Of a DNA stretch of 64,000 nt, positions 11,439 through 24,191 are shown one piece after another. Under the pieces are notes generated by a model, which made no database searches, was not told where the DNA came from, and was given only the letters and a program-made list of their open reading frames with translations. The translations under genes were made by a program, and so were the position numbers. The DNA comes from Volvariella volvacea V23 (taxonomy: Eukaryota; Basidiomycota; Agaricomycetes; Agaricales; Pluteaceae): assembly GCA_000349905.1 (NCBI GenBank), contig KB722753.1:415199-479198 (forward strand). The letters run 5' to 3'. How positions within the stretch are numbered: position 1 is the first letter of the stretch; every line of letters starts with the position of its first letter.

Positions 11439-13031
11439 ATGTCTCATCCTGGGCACCCCATTTACAACTTCAGTAATGAGGACGAATTCAATGGTAAGAT
11501 AAAGTTAGCCTTGAAGCTAGCCAGCCAGATAACATGCTTTCGACAAAGCGATGATCGGCGATATGGCGCAAAGCCTTCATTCTGATGTTTGGGAACGACC
11601 GCGTGCTCTCAAATATACCACAGGAGTCACAATAGAAGACAGGGAACACTCCTTTGAATACTATGACATATCGAAACACATTTATCTCCTCCATAACACG
11701 CTTTGGTCCGGTGTCGAAGAGCGTGTCATGAGACGAGAGAAATATAGACTTGCCTATGAATTTTTGAATAAGCAAGCAAAGCCGGAAAGGGGCCCATATG
11801 TTATCACAAGTCAAGTTGGTGTTAGTGAGCCACGAAAACCCTGTATATCATCTCGTCGTAACCGTATATTCGACCCAGGAAGGAAGCACTTCTTTATTTA
11901 TTGTCTAATTCGACGCCTATCTGAGGGATAGCCTATCGTCATTAAAACAGTGGAGTGTTTTCTCGTATTCTTACCCGACGAGGCGAAGGCGCTTCGACTC
12001 TCAAACGAGCTCATCCTCGATGGCTGCGAGGACGTCTGGGTTTTGCGTTTTGAGGATCTAAGCATCGTGGACCCAAAGCTCGACACTTTCACACCACCAC
12101 AAAATGCATTGGTTATCCAACTTAATTTGCCTCCTCGCCAGACGCTATGTGAGAACCCCAAGGTGCAATCATATGCTTTAGACTTGTGGCCTGCTCTCGA
12201 GATGATTGGTATCGCGTAAGCAATCTCAATTGCTCTTAGACAAGCCTAACGACTGGATGTAGACATATACGTGGACTTGATTGCTCGAAATTCATGCAAT
12301 TAGCCAGCAAGTGTGGACCTTCACCGGGATGCCTATGCATGATGGAGCGCGGTATGCTTAGCGAAGCTGCAGAGCCAATTGAAATGGACTACAAAAGCAT
12401 GACCGAAGCCGACGCTTGCACCTTGGTACAACTGCCCACATTGATAGAGGGCATCCGCGCTACCATACCGTATTCTGCCTTTCGGGTTGCCTTCATCCGC
12501 CCAAAAAGTGCATCCGAGCGCGCAGAAGTGGTCCCCTGCATCCCAACGCCAACCGTTGCCAGTATTATCGCCGAAAAAGTCCTCAACTCGCGTCCCTTCT
12601 TTGGCTACGATATAGAGTACTTCTTTGGTATTGTTGGCTCGTGTCGGCTCCCTCAGGTCGTTGATGCTGCTAGCTGGATATTCGTAGCTGGATATTCGAG
12701 ACGTGTGCACACACCTACTTCATGGCATTATTGGATTCCATCCCCGCTGAATGACGACGACGCCGTCAGTTTGGGTATTCTCCATGACGGATCGAAAGCC
12801 TTCAATATCGTCTGGCCAGTGATCTCATCAAGCCTGCCATCCATACTCAGCCACCTCACCCTCATTCAAGGACGGGTAAAGCAGTTACAAAACATTGTAC
12901 ATGTATACGGACATCACGAGCTTGGAAGGACAAGGACCCAAACCCGAGAGACACGGTTTAGGTTGCAATTGGTGATTGCTGCACCGGGAAAAGATATGTG
13001 CAAAGAATCGGTGGATAAGTCAAACCGGTAA
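11439..13031 (+). CDS. uncharacterised protein, about 454 aa
   Basis: I do not recognise the family. Exons 11439-11493, 11549-11824, 11951-12215 and 12263-13031 add up to 454 codons plus stop. The first and last introns (54 and 47 nt) are well supported by frame and splice sites. The middle one (126 nt, in frame) is less certain; it removes an in-frame TAG at 11929-11931, which would otherwise truncate the protein. Readable blocks are MSHPGHPIYNFSNEDEFN, SFEYYDISKHIYLLHNTLW, ECFLVFLPDEAKALRLSNEL, LWPALEMIGIAHIRGLDCS, YDIEYFFGIVGSC, SWHYWIPSPLNDDDAVSLG and LTLIQGRVKQLQNIVHVYG. There is no signal peptide or TM helix. The C-terminus may instead be spliced onward: a plausible further frame lies at 13,035-13,195. 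It could also be a gene beginning to decay. Confidence 0.5.
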
Positions 13032-13267
13032 TGGCAGATATAACTGTGTCAGTTAGTGGCCATGTCGTCATTGAAACCCCCAACGCAAAGTTGGTATGTG
13101 CCTTCTGCTACCATTAACACTGCAATTTTGACCTTTCCATATTTAGATTACATCGAAAAGGAAGTTCCCTACTGCCACTGACCTATAGCTATGTATATTC
13201 ACGCTGCCGCAAATATAGCAATAGACAGCACTTGTGAGCCCCAGAGTGATTAATGAATTTTGTGTCG

Positions 13268-13420
13268 TTAGGGGGTCAGTCGCTGAATAGGAATCACTTG
13301 GCCATAAAACTCGGCGTTAGCATGGATGGAACATGAGTGCATGAACTCTGAGATACGTTGACGAGGATCAAGGGCCTTTTTCTCCCCATTGAACCATATG
13401 ACGGTGTAAAGCGGGGGTGA
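13268..13420 (+). pseudogene. inverted fragment of the 16-17 kb membrane-protein gene
   Basis: The reverse complement of this stretch matches about 16,647-16,860 of the membrane-protein gene. Shared blocks include TTCAATGGGG, GAAAAAGGC, TTGATCCTCG, CAACGTATC, CATCCAT, AACGCCGAG, ATGGCCAAGT and GACTGACC against GGCTGACC. A block of about 70 nt present in the gene is missing here. The parent gene is on the minus strand, so this fragment sits in the opposite orientation, just downstream of the epsin stop codon. It is non-coding now. Confidence 0.7.
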
Positions 13421-13647
13421 AAACCAAAGGCAGTGGCTGGACACAGCCACTATCACAGCGCAGGAAAAGAAGGTCTGTATTAACCTGAGGAGCAATGGGA
13501 TATGAAAGAGGCAAGTGATACAAGAGGGAAGATAAATTGAGCCAAAGGGGAAAAAGAACCTGACTAGTAAGCGCCCATCATCTAGAAATCCGTACCATCC
13601 ATTTACCGACCAACTAAAAAACCAACAGGACATCCAACTCCAGAACC

Positions 13648-15898
13648 TCACAACAATAGATTATCGTCTCCTCCAAATCCTCCGTTGTTGGAGGGAGGGG
13701 CGGGAGCCCTTGATGCACCACCAAACCCGCCAAGAGTCGGTGTAGTAGGCTTCGCAGGAGCACCCCACAATCCAGCAGCACTCTTCTCCTTCTGCAGATC
13801 CGAGATAGACTTAGCAGGGCCCGCAGCCGCTCCGACCTTACTGGTGTTGAAACTCGCGGTGGTAGGAGACGAGGTAGAACCCAGGGACAAATTCCACAGG
13901 TCATCAAAGTTCGTGCTGGACGCTGGTTTCTTTTGTGCCTGTGTTTGCGTTTGCGCTTGAGATTGTGGTTGAAGCGGTTGCTGTGTTGGTCGGAGTTGTC
14001 CAACAGCCTGGGGTTGCAAAATCGGTGTAGAGGTATTAGCCCTCATTGGTTGCGTCAATCCGATTCCTGAGGTCACAGGTGAGCTAGGCTTAAGGGGTGC
14101 AGCATTGAATAAGGTCTGAGTAGCAGCTGGTGATGTGGCAGTACGGGTAGCAGCGAGCGGCGACGAGGTACGAACAGCTGACGCCGAAATTGAAGATGAA
14201 GAGCGATGGCCAGGGGGGCCAGCAAGGGTTGGGAATGCAGTGGCGGGTTTGAGTTGTTGTTGTGGGGACTTGGCTGTCGATGCGTTGCTAGAAGCGTTAA
14301 GGAGGTCCATAAGGTTTGGTTTTGCTGCTTGAGCGGGTGTAGTTGCTGATGTCGGTGAAGCAGGCGCCGCCTGGAAATCAGTAAAATCATCGTCTGTAAT
14401 GTCATAATGATAAATGAATACCCCCGGAATAAAAGAAAAGGTAATTACCCTCGAAGCCTGAGCCCGATTGGGAAACAGCAGGCAAAGCCTTGTTAACTTG
14501 TGCTGCAGTTGGTGCTGGTGCAGGGCTTCCGAAGTCATCGTCCAGGCTCAAGAGATCGACAATCGGCGCTGGTGCTGGTGCTGGAGCAGGCGTTGGTGTA
14601 GAGGTACTCTTTCTTGCTGTGGATGGAGTAGCAGAGGATGATCGGACAGAGTTTGAGCGACTGGCAGTAGCCGTAGCCGTAGACCCGCCAGGCTGGATTT
14701 CGTCATCACCGGCATCATATTCCGGGATATCACGCCGACCAATGCTGTCTCTGAACCCGCCAGACCTGCCGCCACTGCTACTGCTGCCCGAATTGTAGAA
14801 ATCTGTGCCACCAAAACTTTATGAGAATGCTAATAGCGTGGTAGTGTGGATAAAAGACGCACCGTTGCTGGAATAACTACCATTGTTTCCGAAGCTATCA
14901 CTCCCAAACCCACTATACCGACCGCCACTCGAGAGGGAACTGAATCCTTCATTTCCAGTTCCCACATATTTATGCTTGTTGGCCTTTGCTTTTCTTCGCT
15001 CGACACGAATCTTGTCCACATCCATTAGTAGGTCTACCAACTCGCGGGCCCGATTGCGGACTGGAATAGAAGGTCAATAATGAGGTCGATATAAGGTAAT
15101 AAATTAAGTACAACTTACCGTTAGCACCCTCGTCTTTCCCTTTGTCATCGATGTAGTGAAAGTTTCGGAGCATTTTGATTGTAGAAATGTGTGATCGGGC
15201 ATCGTCAACGACGCGTTCTGAACCGTGTTTGATGATGTATTCCAGCAGTTGGAGGGCCTTGAGTTTGTATCACATGAGTGATATGTGGGAAGGTGCATTG
15301 TTCGAGGACTGCGGACGTACCTTGTAGATTTGACGCCATTGGCGTGCCTCTTTCTCCATGAACCGCGCATAAATGCAAGGCATTATCTCATTAAAGTGTT
15401 GGCTGGCGGATCGAATCATAAACACCGCCGGAAAAAAACAGATACAGTGAGAAGAGCTGAACGCACAAACTAAATGTTCTATAATTGCCAGCGAATTGAG
15501 CTCTATGATCATGGGACACCAAACTACGACGACACGTACCCTTGGGCGATTTCCTGCATCAGAGTAGAGCTCGCACCCCTTGAGAATGGTGACACATCAG
15601 CATTCTGTCGCCACGCTCTTCCATAAACCTCACCATGGATCGTCATTCGTCGCCTCCCGAACTTTTGCTTCTATCTCGCTGATATTGAGTACAACATTCT
15701 TGGCCTACACCGCCCAAGCAGCAGAGTGCCCACGGACCGCCAACGCATCAAAGTTGCCAGCGAGATGAGCGGTAACCACATTGTTAGCACTTGGGAAATC
15801 CCCGCATGTGAGAAAATGCCGACCTGATTATACATCGATTTCAGATCATACATGGTGATCTGGGAAATGGAGTTCGTCAAGGATTCGAGCCGGTCCAT
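13648..15898 (-). CDS. ENT1: epsin, ENTH-domain clathrin adaptor
   Basis: Endocytic adaptor that binds phosphoinositides and clathrin at the plasma membrane. The ATG at 15898 opens a short exon (15824-15898) ending SQITMYDLKSMYNQ; exon 2 (15634-15704) gives KNVVLNISEIEAKVREAT and DDPW; then SSTLMQEIAQ, HFNEIMPCIYARFMEKEARQ, LQLLEYIIKHGSERVV, MLRNFHYIDDKGKD and VRNRARELVDLLMDVDKIR. This is a complete ENTH domain (about residues 1-150), with the amphipathic N-terminal helix that bends membranes. A Gly/Ser stretch, then a Gln/Pro/Ala-rich tail follows with FDDLWNLSL and GLWGAPAKP. The protein ends DDNLLL, a possible clathrin-box-like acidic-leucine end. Family members often carry UIM motifs; I did not identify one with confidence. 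Confidence 0.9.
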
Positions 15899-16230
15899 GG
15901 TGGGGGCCTCTGTCGGGTGGGCGTTGAGAGAGGGGGAGGGCGGTGTTGATGGTGGTGATGGTCAGCGATTTTTGTGCGCACAACTCGAGGCTAGGGTTTC
16001 CGTGTGTGACGAATCACGCCCCTGTCACCATGATCACAGCCGCGGTCACACCCGGGTGGTTACGTCGCAATTGGCCCGCGATAGGCCGTAATACTTTACC
16101 AGTAGGAACGAGAAAAACAAATGCCTTGAAGGGTTGGAGGATAGTTGGATGCAGCCACTTTGAAATGACGAGACTAAATGGGATACAGTGTGTGTAGCCA
16201 TAAATCTGAGAAACGTAACAAGACGAACAA

Positions 16231-17713
16231 TCAAATATGGGGAATATAAGCGGACCATTGGACATTTTGATATGCTGAGGGAGGGAGATTGCGTAAGGCA
16301 AAAAAAGGCTTGCACGAGGAGGGCAATACGGCAAAACGTGTAGATATGGGGTCCAATCCATAAGGAAGTAACTATCAGTATATCCTGAGTAATAGTCCTC
16401 TGAGAGAACCACAACCTAGCCGTGTACAAGAAACTAAACCCAACCAACGCAGGTTCGACGCCAATGGCGACCGAGGACACTCTCCACAGGATTTGCTCAA
16501 ACGTGGTTGGAAATTCAGAATTCCACCCCGTGAGGTGTATCCCACCAAACAATATACCAATTAGAGAACAAAAAGAGATGATCATTGAATAGAACGGGTG
16601 ATAGTGCCCAACATAATATGGCGGCACACTTGTTTGGTTTATGTCTCCGCTGTACACCATCATGTCATTCAATGGGGCGAAAAAGGCGAGAAACGACCTT
16701 TTAATCACTCTCTCCCAGATGGTCATCGGCAGTGATGTTTCTTGTATGTCCATCTTGATCCTCGCCAACGTATCCCAGAACCCATACTTCATCCATACCA
16801 ACGCCGAGATCCATGGCCAAGTAACTCCTGTATACCCCTCCGAGGACCAGCGGCTGACCGGTCTTACTTTTGGCCCACTGCACCTGTTGCCATTCTTCTT
16901 GAAATAAATCGGATACCCAGCATTCAAAGGCTTGCTCCACCACAGGAAATAGGTAATAACGTTCAGAGTGGCGAACGCAAGAGTGACAAGCTCCAACTCC
17001 GTGACGACGAGACCTTGGGCGTTGCGAGCAATACACTGGAGGACGAACCAGGACGTCTGGATCACAGCAATCGACTTGCTGAGAAAGTGGCCTTTTCCTT
17101 TATCTAGCAGCTCCTCTTCTGCGATATCCGGGAGACGAATTTCGCGCATCCAATACTCCCACTCTCCGCCAAGCCAGACATCTCCGTCGTCATCTATTGT
17201 CACGACACGGTATGACTTTCCATCGTCGTAGATGAGTCCTCCCATCAGTACAAAGAACGCATGTGTCCTTGTCCATCCGGTGGCTATATATATAATGGAA
17301 TCAATCAAACTGGATGAAGCCTCCAGCAAACTCTGACATACCCTGATGCCGCCGTTTAATCCTCGAGGCAGCAATCCGTTGTCTCATAGCCCACACGATA
17401 ATGGCCTCAGGCGCTAACAAGGCATACATCGTCGTCCGGGCCTTCTGCCACATCCTGGACGTCCACGATGCATTTCTATCCGGCATATTCGGGTGAATAG
17501 CAATATACGTGCATACTGCTATTGTGCCAAGGCAGTTATAGATGAGGTCCAGAGGGATCGGACTTTGGTAGGGTCCTGTATGCACTCTGCTGCCGCTGTA
17601 ACAGCGTTAAGGGAACTGACAGGGGGCGTTGACGGAATGGGGTTAAGGGGCCCGGGTGTGGGATAGGCGAGAGTACGTGCGAGATAGAAGAGGAGGAGGG
17701 CTGCAAAGAACAT
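16231..17713 (-). CDS. multipass membrane protein, unknown function, frameshift near end
   Basis: Belongs to a membrane-protein family I know only as uncharacterised in Agaricomycetes. The ATG at 17713 starts a signal-like helix (MFFAALLLFYLARTLAYPTP), joined by a probable 47-nt intron to SPIPLDLIYNCLGTIAVCTY. Conserved-looking parts are ALLAPEAIIVWAMRQ, TRTHAFFVLMGGLIYDD, LTLAF-type helices, NVITYFLWWSKPLNAGYPIY, SRWSSEGYTGVTWPWI and IIISFCSLIGILFGGIHL-like helices. Near the end the frame breaks at a run of seven A (16300-16306, seven T in the gene). With six, the protein would continue LRNLPPSAYQNVQWSAYIPH and stop at 16231. As sequenced, the frame runs on downstream without that ending. 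So this is either a sequencing slip or a recent mutation. The start exon junction is inferred. Confidence 0.7.
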
Positions 17714-17785
17714 TGGACGTGAAGCTTAAGGAGCTGGATGGTGGGTGAAAGTTGTGGTTTGGGTATTCGGTCGACGAGGGATGGG

Positions 17786-17792
17786 TTTTATA
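17786..17792 (-). promoter_or_regulatory. candidate TATA box of the membrane-protein gene
   Basis: TATAAAA on the minus strand about 75 nt upstream of the ATG at 17713. Spacing and sequence are typical of fungal TATA promoters. Confidence 0.45.
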
Positions 17793-18422
17793 ATGTAGTG
17801 CCTCGTGCAGAACATGCATTTTATTTGATGTTTAAGGCGTCTAAAAACGGTCGAGATGGGCGCTGACGATTACAAGCGTACCAAAGCGCTACGGGGTAGC
17901 ACGAGGAAACTAGACAAAGGAGAGGGTTAAAACGGTATGTGTGCTTGATCGCTACCTTTCTGGGGTGGCACGAGTTTGCTGTGCATCGTTTCTCTGCATG
18001 CGTCCATGAGATCTAAGCCCCGGCATATTGCCTCAGGCGCTCTTTCCTAGCCCATGCAGCAGCAGGCTCTGTGGCACAAGCTCTGTCTTGATGCGATCCC
18101 GACTTCTGTCGTCAGCTCAAGTATTGTTCTTGCTCTTCCACGTGATGCACCCACACCAAAAAGGCAAGTACTTAAAAGTACGACACAGAGCTCGAGCGGG
18201 TTACCACCCAGATTCTTTCTCTTCTCCTTTTGTCCTCGCTGTATGATTTCTTTGGTCAGTTAATAAGCTCTCATCGGCGGATAACCCGCACTCACCCAGC
18301 CCAGGCGCATATGCCCTCCTTTCACCAACTGCACCTCCAGCATTGGATCACGACCATTGAATATTGAGCCCCTGTCCATCCCAGCATTGAATACTGTAAT
18401 AACGACATAATACCTTAGCATA
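17793..18422. other. intergenic between divergent genes
   Basis: Shared upstream region of the minus-strand membrane protein and the plus-strand Ser-rich gene. No open frame with family features and no clear repeat was seen. Confidence 0.5.
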
Positions 18423-21400
18423 ATGTCAAGTCTACTCTCACGATTCAGAAAGCGCAACTCACCACGGTCGCGGGCACATGTACAGCAAGCCTTCGTACCG
18501 GTTTCAATTCTCAAGCGATCAAGTCCACCAGCCCCCGAAAGCCCACCACTTGAGCGAAAGATCGTTTCTGATATCAACTCGCTAGTCGAGGCGCATATAT
18601 CAGACTTTCGGCCTTCAAATGAAGAATATGAACACACCGAACCCGACTCACCGCCATCTCCCGAGTTTGTGGCCCTTCAGCCTAGAAGGCGACCGCCTCA
18701 ATTTAATAGTTACACACCCGATAATTCCGCTACCGCAGATACGACCACATCTCAAGTAGAAGCCCTCTCCGAGTCTTCGCTATCATGCCAGCACCTTTCC
18801 GATAGTGTAAACAAGCCCCCGGGCGGCTCAGCTTCCCGTCGCTCAGTTGTTACGATTCCCTCTCCTTCGTCTGGTGCAGACAATGGCTGGTCTACCTTCG
18901 GTCGCGCCAGAACGAAACCCCAGCCAGCACCTCATGATAATGGACACACACCAAGTCCACCCGAACGTCCGACATCAGCCTCTGAAAGCGTACCTCCAAG
19001 TCGATCCAATTCACAATCCCGTCGCAGGAGTAGTAATCCTCGGCCGCATACACCCACATCAGATTCCCCCAGCTACTACATGACACCACTAAGCCAGTTC
19101 ATAGATTGGCAAGGGAATCACGCGCATACACCCTCTAACCATACGTTTGGGAAGCCCACGCCCCCTTCATCCGGATTCACGTTTCGTTCCAGGCATAGCA
19201 GTTCACCTAACCCCGGGGCGGAGATCATTCCCCCACTGCCCCCACTCGATCATCCAGCCTTTCAGTTTCCTTCTCCGCCACCTTTGAACACCGGGCCCAG
19301 AAAATTTCAAAGCAGCGATCTGCTGAACAGACTCAGGCGGGATGGAGAGCGAAAACCAAGATCGTCGACCTCTCTGCCGACGCTATCGCAGCCAAGAGAG
19401 AGGGTCATCAGTTTGACCAGAAACAGACGCAAGAGTGGAACTGGGGAGACGAGATTGCGGCCAAGATCAAGGAAGACCACGATGAACAGCACCTCCAGAG
19501 TCAGACCAATGGATGTGCTCCCTTCAGTGGAAAATTTAACGGCGATACAGCCGGTGTCGCCGTCAGTGTCCTCTGCGGGCGCAGCGGAAGCATTAATGAC
19601 GGAGATTACTATGCCCAAGAGAACGCGAGGGCGAACGCTGAGCAAGAGCAGCAAGCACAGTAGAAACAGTAGCAGAAACAGCAGCAGACGGTCGAGCGCG
19701 GAGTTTAGCGCAATGCAGGTGTCGGCCCTTGGACGCAAACCGGGAAGTGAAAGTTGGGAAGCACAAGTTGCGTTGGAGATGTTGCGGGCGTCGCTGGGAG
19801 ATGCCGCATTGGGGCAGATACCTCCGGCACCGGGTCAAGATACCGGGAAATTTGCCAAAATAGGCCAGGCACGAGGCAACAACGTGGTGAGTGATCAGAT
19901 CGTTTATTCGCTTGGCTACAGTCACTCGAATTCACCCCGTCTGGTTTTTCCCTTTACTCTATTCTTCTGTTACCTCTTGTTTGTGTGGTCCTAAATTTAC
20001 TCATTGTCCCTCTTTTCCCCCGTTCTCACCGCTCCTTTTTCGACGCACGACTATCGCCGCCGTGACGGTAGCTCGCGTCGAGCCCTCCTGTGGATTCGTT
20101 GGAGCTTGGGTCTCCGTTTTTGTTGCAAGGTATGCACTGCCCTTTTGGAGTACGTGTACAATGACCAACAGCTTATCGTGCCCTAGAATCTCACACCCTT
20201 GATCCCGTGCACCCACTGCCCGACAACGTTACAGTCACCGATTACGAAGTAGACAAAAACGATTTAGAGAAGTCTGGAAGTAAAGGAAAAGGAAAGGGCA
20301 ACGCAACTGTGATGTCACAGGAGATTGACACGCCGACCCCGAGTCCAACGAAGGGGAAGGAGAAGGAGAGGGGAAAGGAGAAGGAGAACCAGAGGTCGAA
20401 CTCTAATGCATCGATGCATCGGAGGGGAGGTCCAAGGAGGTCGATGACCAGCCGACCAAGACTGTCAGGCCCACCGCAGCTGGCGCCCATACCTTCGCTT
20501 GGTCAAGCCGCAGGTCCCTCTGGACAAGCTTCATTGCTTATGCCCCCGCCAGCATTGTCGCTCACTGGGCCAACGCCTACAACTACGCCGGTCGCAGCAA
20601 AACCTTCCCACAAGACTCAGTCGATCCTTCATCACCAGAAGTCCGCAACTGAGCCTCTGTCAAGTGCTCTGAGGAATGCGGCAACTTCTCCTGCTGCTCC
20701 AGGCCCGTTGATCCAGAAAAGCTATTCGGGTGGAAAGAGAAAGTTGGACGAGGCAGGAGTGGACAGCACGCCCCCGCCGAAGGAGCACTTGAAGACGACT
20801 TTTGCGGTTGGACCACGGCGTATGTTGCTTTTCTCGGCCCGTCTTATTCGGCAGCTGACCGTTTCCCTGCGTTTATCCTTTAACAGCTCACCGTGCTTCT
20901 GAACGATCAGCTTACTCGTCCCTTGCACCTTCATCGTATCATAGAAAACGGGCAAGGCTGTCTTCAGATGCAAAGCCAAACTCAAGACCTGGATCAAGAG
21001 GCGAGGAAACTACTGCAGCCAACACTGGCACATGGTCAAGTCGTAGCAGTGTTGTCCACACTCCTCGAATTCCAGGGTCACCGGCGCGAACAAGTTCTCA
21101 ACGTTATAGCCGGCCGCCTTCAAGCATTCAACACCAGCCAGCCTCTCCCTCACGACGGAGTATCTCGCAAGCTTCGTTGCCTATCTCCGCACTTGTCTCA
21201 CCACACGCACCTTCGATTTCCCGGTCATCGCAATATCATATGAGGGATCCAAGGAAACCACCCCCAGTCCAACCGACGTCATGGTCGTTGTCATTCCCCG
21301 TTGCTACGACAGATGTGGAGGGTCAAACGCAAACCGCTTGGACTCTGGATGGCTGGGTGGAGAGGGGAGGAAGTCCGTTACATGCTTGGCTGTTCTTCGT

Positions 21401-21737
21401 GGGCTTTTTACTGTTTCCCATCTGGTGGGTCGCGTCGTTCTTGAAGATTAGGAAGACGAGAAGGTTGGACTCGGGCGTGTCAGGCGCGCAGAGTGGGAAT
21501 GGAGCTGGGCAGGCTGAGAAAGGGACGATGTTGTTGGACGACCCGCAACTTGAGCATGGTGAGCTTTTCGTGTGCTGTGTTATTGCTCGTGTGACGTGGG
21601 TCGAGCGCTGACTGTATGCGTTTATGTACGTCGACTTAGATGCCCACTCGTGGCGTACGCGATGTCGTGTTATGGCTGGCGTTTCGTTGGTCACATACAT
21701 TCCTTTCATTATCCTTATAGCTATTTTCGCTCGGTGA
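18423..21737 (+). CDS. Ser/Pro-rich protein with C-terminal membrane helices
   Basis: Function unknown. Exons 18423-19886, 20072-20129, 20187-20819, 20887-21558 and 21640-21737 add up to 974 codons plus stop. The first 850 or so residues are low complexity: Ser, Pro, Arg and Thr rich, with runs such as SRNSSRNSSRRSSAEF and KGKEKERGKEKENQ. They look disordered and rich in phosphorylation sites. An ordered patch occurs at the end of exon 1 (SWEAQVALEMLRASLGDAAL). The C-terminus holds a folded region, AWTLDGWVERGGSPLHAWLF, leading into a hydrophobic helix (FFVGFLLFPIWWVASFL), a basic loop, and across the last intron a second helix (GVSLVTYIPFIILIAIFAR) that ends the protein. This suggests a tail-anchored hairpin with the long Ser-rich part in the cytosol. 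The 58-nt exon 2 fits in frame with both neighbours. Confidence 0.75.
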
Positions 21738-24191
21738 CATGAGTGTTGTTTTCCATGTCTATGAGAACAGCTCTTTTGCGCGCCCCCTCATCGGCTGATG
21801 CGTGTCTGACCTGCTTCGCCCATACAGCGCGCCCCCCGGTTTCCTCCAGCATTAGGTGCGGCCAATTTTCTAGATGTCCGACGATCTGGAGAACCGCCCC
21901 TTCGCCTCAGTTACTCGACGTGTTCGTGCAAGACCTCGGTTCTCGTTACCTCTGCTGATCATTGTACATTGTCGCTCTTGTTCTCGATCAAGAATACCAA
22001 CAATCAACAAGTTAATATCAGTTGTTCTTTTATCAATGCTATCCGATACCCGTCTTCCGTTTTCGGTCCCCTCAACGTTCAAGTTTCAAGTGTCGAAGGC
22101 AGAGTTGTTACCGTTCTCATCACTGCATATATCAACTGTTTTTCGAGCAACTTATCACGCCCACCCCGTCCAATCCACACTTTACGTCCTCACCTATACC
22201 ACACCACTCGTGCCTGTTCTCATTCTATACTCACGCACATCTACGTCCACACACACCCTCAATAATATGATCGAACGCTCTTCACTTCTTCTCGACCCCC
22301 CATACACATACATGCACTATCGCACATAAGTACCACTGCACTCTTTCTCTGTGCCTCTCTCTCTTGTTTTTCTTAACACCGAACTAAGCAAAGCAATGAA
22401 CAACAACGAAACGAATCACAGTCCCTTGTCAACTCGCATTCATTTTCAATCACATACCCCACTTGTCATAACATACATAGTACATCCCCCCGGTCTTTTG
22501 GACTCTCGTTCTTGCATAAAGCTTCGCTCTTTTTCGCTCTTTTTCTATGTCTCCGCTTTGGATTTTGTTTTCTGATTCAGTTGGCTTTTTTCTTTCTTTT
22601 TTCCCTCTGATATATACTACTTTTACTACTAGTAAGTAAGTGTACGCGTACGGTACGGTATAGCTATAGTCGTCGGTAATCCACCCCTCGTCCGAGTCCA
22701 AGTCCGAGTTGCTACTTTGCTTTTCGCTTTCCCCGCTTCCTCTCTTCTCTCCTGTTCTTGCATTTGTTTTTGGTTTGCTTTTCTTGGTATTGGTATCGGA
22801 GTGGCCGGCTGGTTGTAGGTATACGCACGTACATAGTAAGGTAGGTAGGTAGGTAGATGGGTAGGATAGATGGTAAAGGGTAGGACTAAAGTAGAATTGG
22901 TGTGCGCTTGTGGTAGTGATGATAATATGGACAGTGTGGATAGTCGTGTTGGATGACATATAGTTGTGACTCGGAGTGCGTGTGTACGACTTACGGCCTG
23001 GATTGATGTCGGTGCTGGTGCGGTTTTTTGGTTACGATCAATTTGAACACTGGCGGAGAGGGTTAGTTGTTCAGTGTTTTTTTTTGTAATATTTGAGTAT
23101 TTGAGCGCCATTTTTCTCTCCTCGCGGCTCGCAGACGATCCCACACGCACGTAGGCAATGTATATAAGCCGTGGCTATTCTGACTCGGGGTTCATAGGGG
23201 TCAATCTTTCAAAGACCTAAGCTAGGGTCGTCCTAAAGTCACTCTGAGGACAGCTGAAGAGGCGAGATAGGGACCTTTCTATTCTTAGTGCTGTACTGTG
23301 CGCGTGCGCATATGCATATGAGCGAATCTAGCACTAGGGTCAAATCCCACATCGCCCAAAATGTCGTATACTCTTGTGTGTTTCGTCATGATTTCCATGA
23401 GGTGATTCTTTTATCCTGTCAAATTGCCATTTACAGGCGACATTGAGACCCTTAGCTGCCAACTAGCCCCACGATATTGCATTGACGGCAATACATAGAG
23501 CTGCAACGGGGCACCCTCAGGACTTAGTGCCCAGCGTACAGCAGTTTGATGGAAAATTTTTTCGAATAGCCATGTTATCGATCACGAGTCCAGGTGGACG
23601 AGTAGGCGGAGCGGGGAAGTGACAAAGTCAATGGAATAGAACGCATTTGCAGCCTTTGCGGTAAGCTCCTGACACTAGAAAAGATGTACGCCAGGGTAGT
23701 AGTGATGAAGGACAAATACGCCGCCCCCTGATCAACGTTCAGAAAATACAGCAAGAAGATGATTCACGGAGTTGGGTAACCGATAGACGTCATTGAAAAA
23801 GCACACGGGTGCGGGCCATTCCATAATGAACAATGGAAGTCGTTCCAACCCGTCCCTGGGCCCAGAGCTCTGGTCAGAGCCCTTTTGTGGTCATGTTCTA
23901 TTGTATGGGCATCATCGCCTTCCTTTGAGGAACAGCCCCAGTGCAAGCTATTGCTTGAAGTCTATTTCGATCTTCCGGGGATATGTCCCAATCTGTTGGA
24001 CTTTCTTGGGAAAGGGCTGATGGAAATATTGTGAACTCAAACATGGGTGTGAATACCCCAAGGAACAGCACAATCAAAACACTTGACCAAATGCATGAAA
24101 TTTGATTACACGCGTACACACATTGACGAAACTGAAAACCGCTTGACAATCGTATGTTGAATGCAATGTAACGTATACAAAAAGAAGCCAA
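21738..24191. other. 2.4 kb without a supported gene
   Basis: Pyrimidine-rich on the plus strand at 21,900-22,600, with many short ATG frames that look like leader or trailer sequence. Minus-strand frames at 22,450-23,150 are basic and Ser/Thr-rich with no family motif. A GTAG tandem repeat lies at 22,839-22,856. The rest, to 24,191, is unremarkable. Confidence 0.5.
22839..22856. repeat. GTAG microsatellite
   Basis: Four to five perfect tandem copies of GTAG, flanked by degenerate copies (GTAGATGGGTAGGATAG). Confidence 0.8.

Noticed and set aside
22450..23150. Minus-strand frames of about 170 codons, Ser/Thr-rich and basic
   Set aside because: Composition follows the simple repeats in the region; no domain or splice structure.
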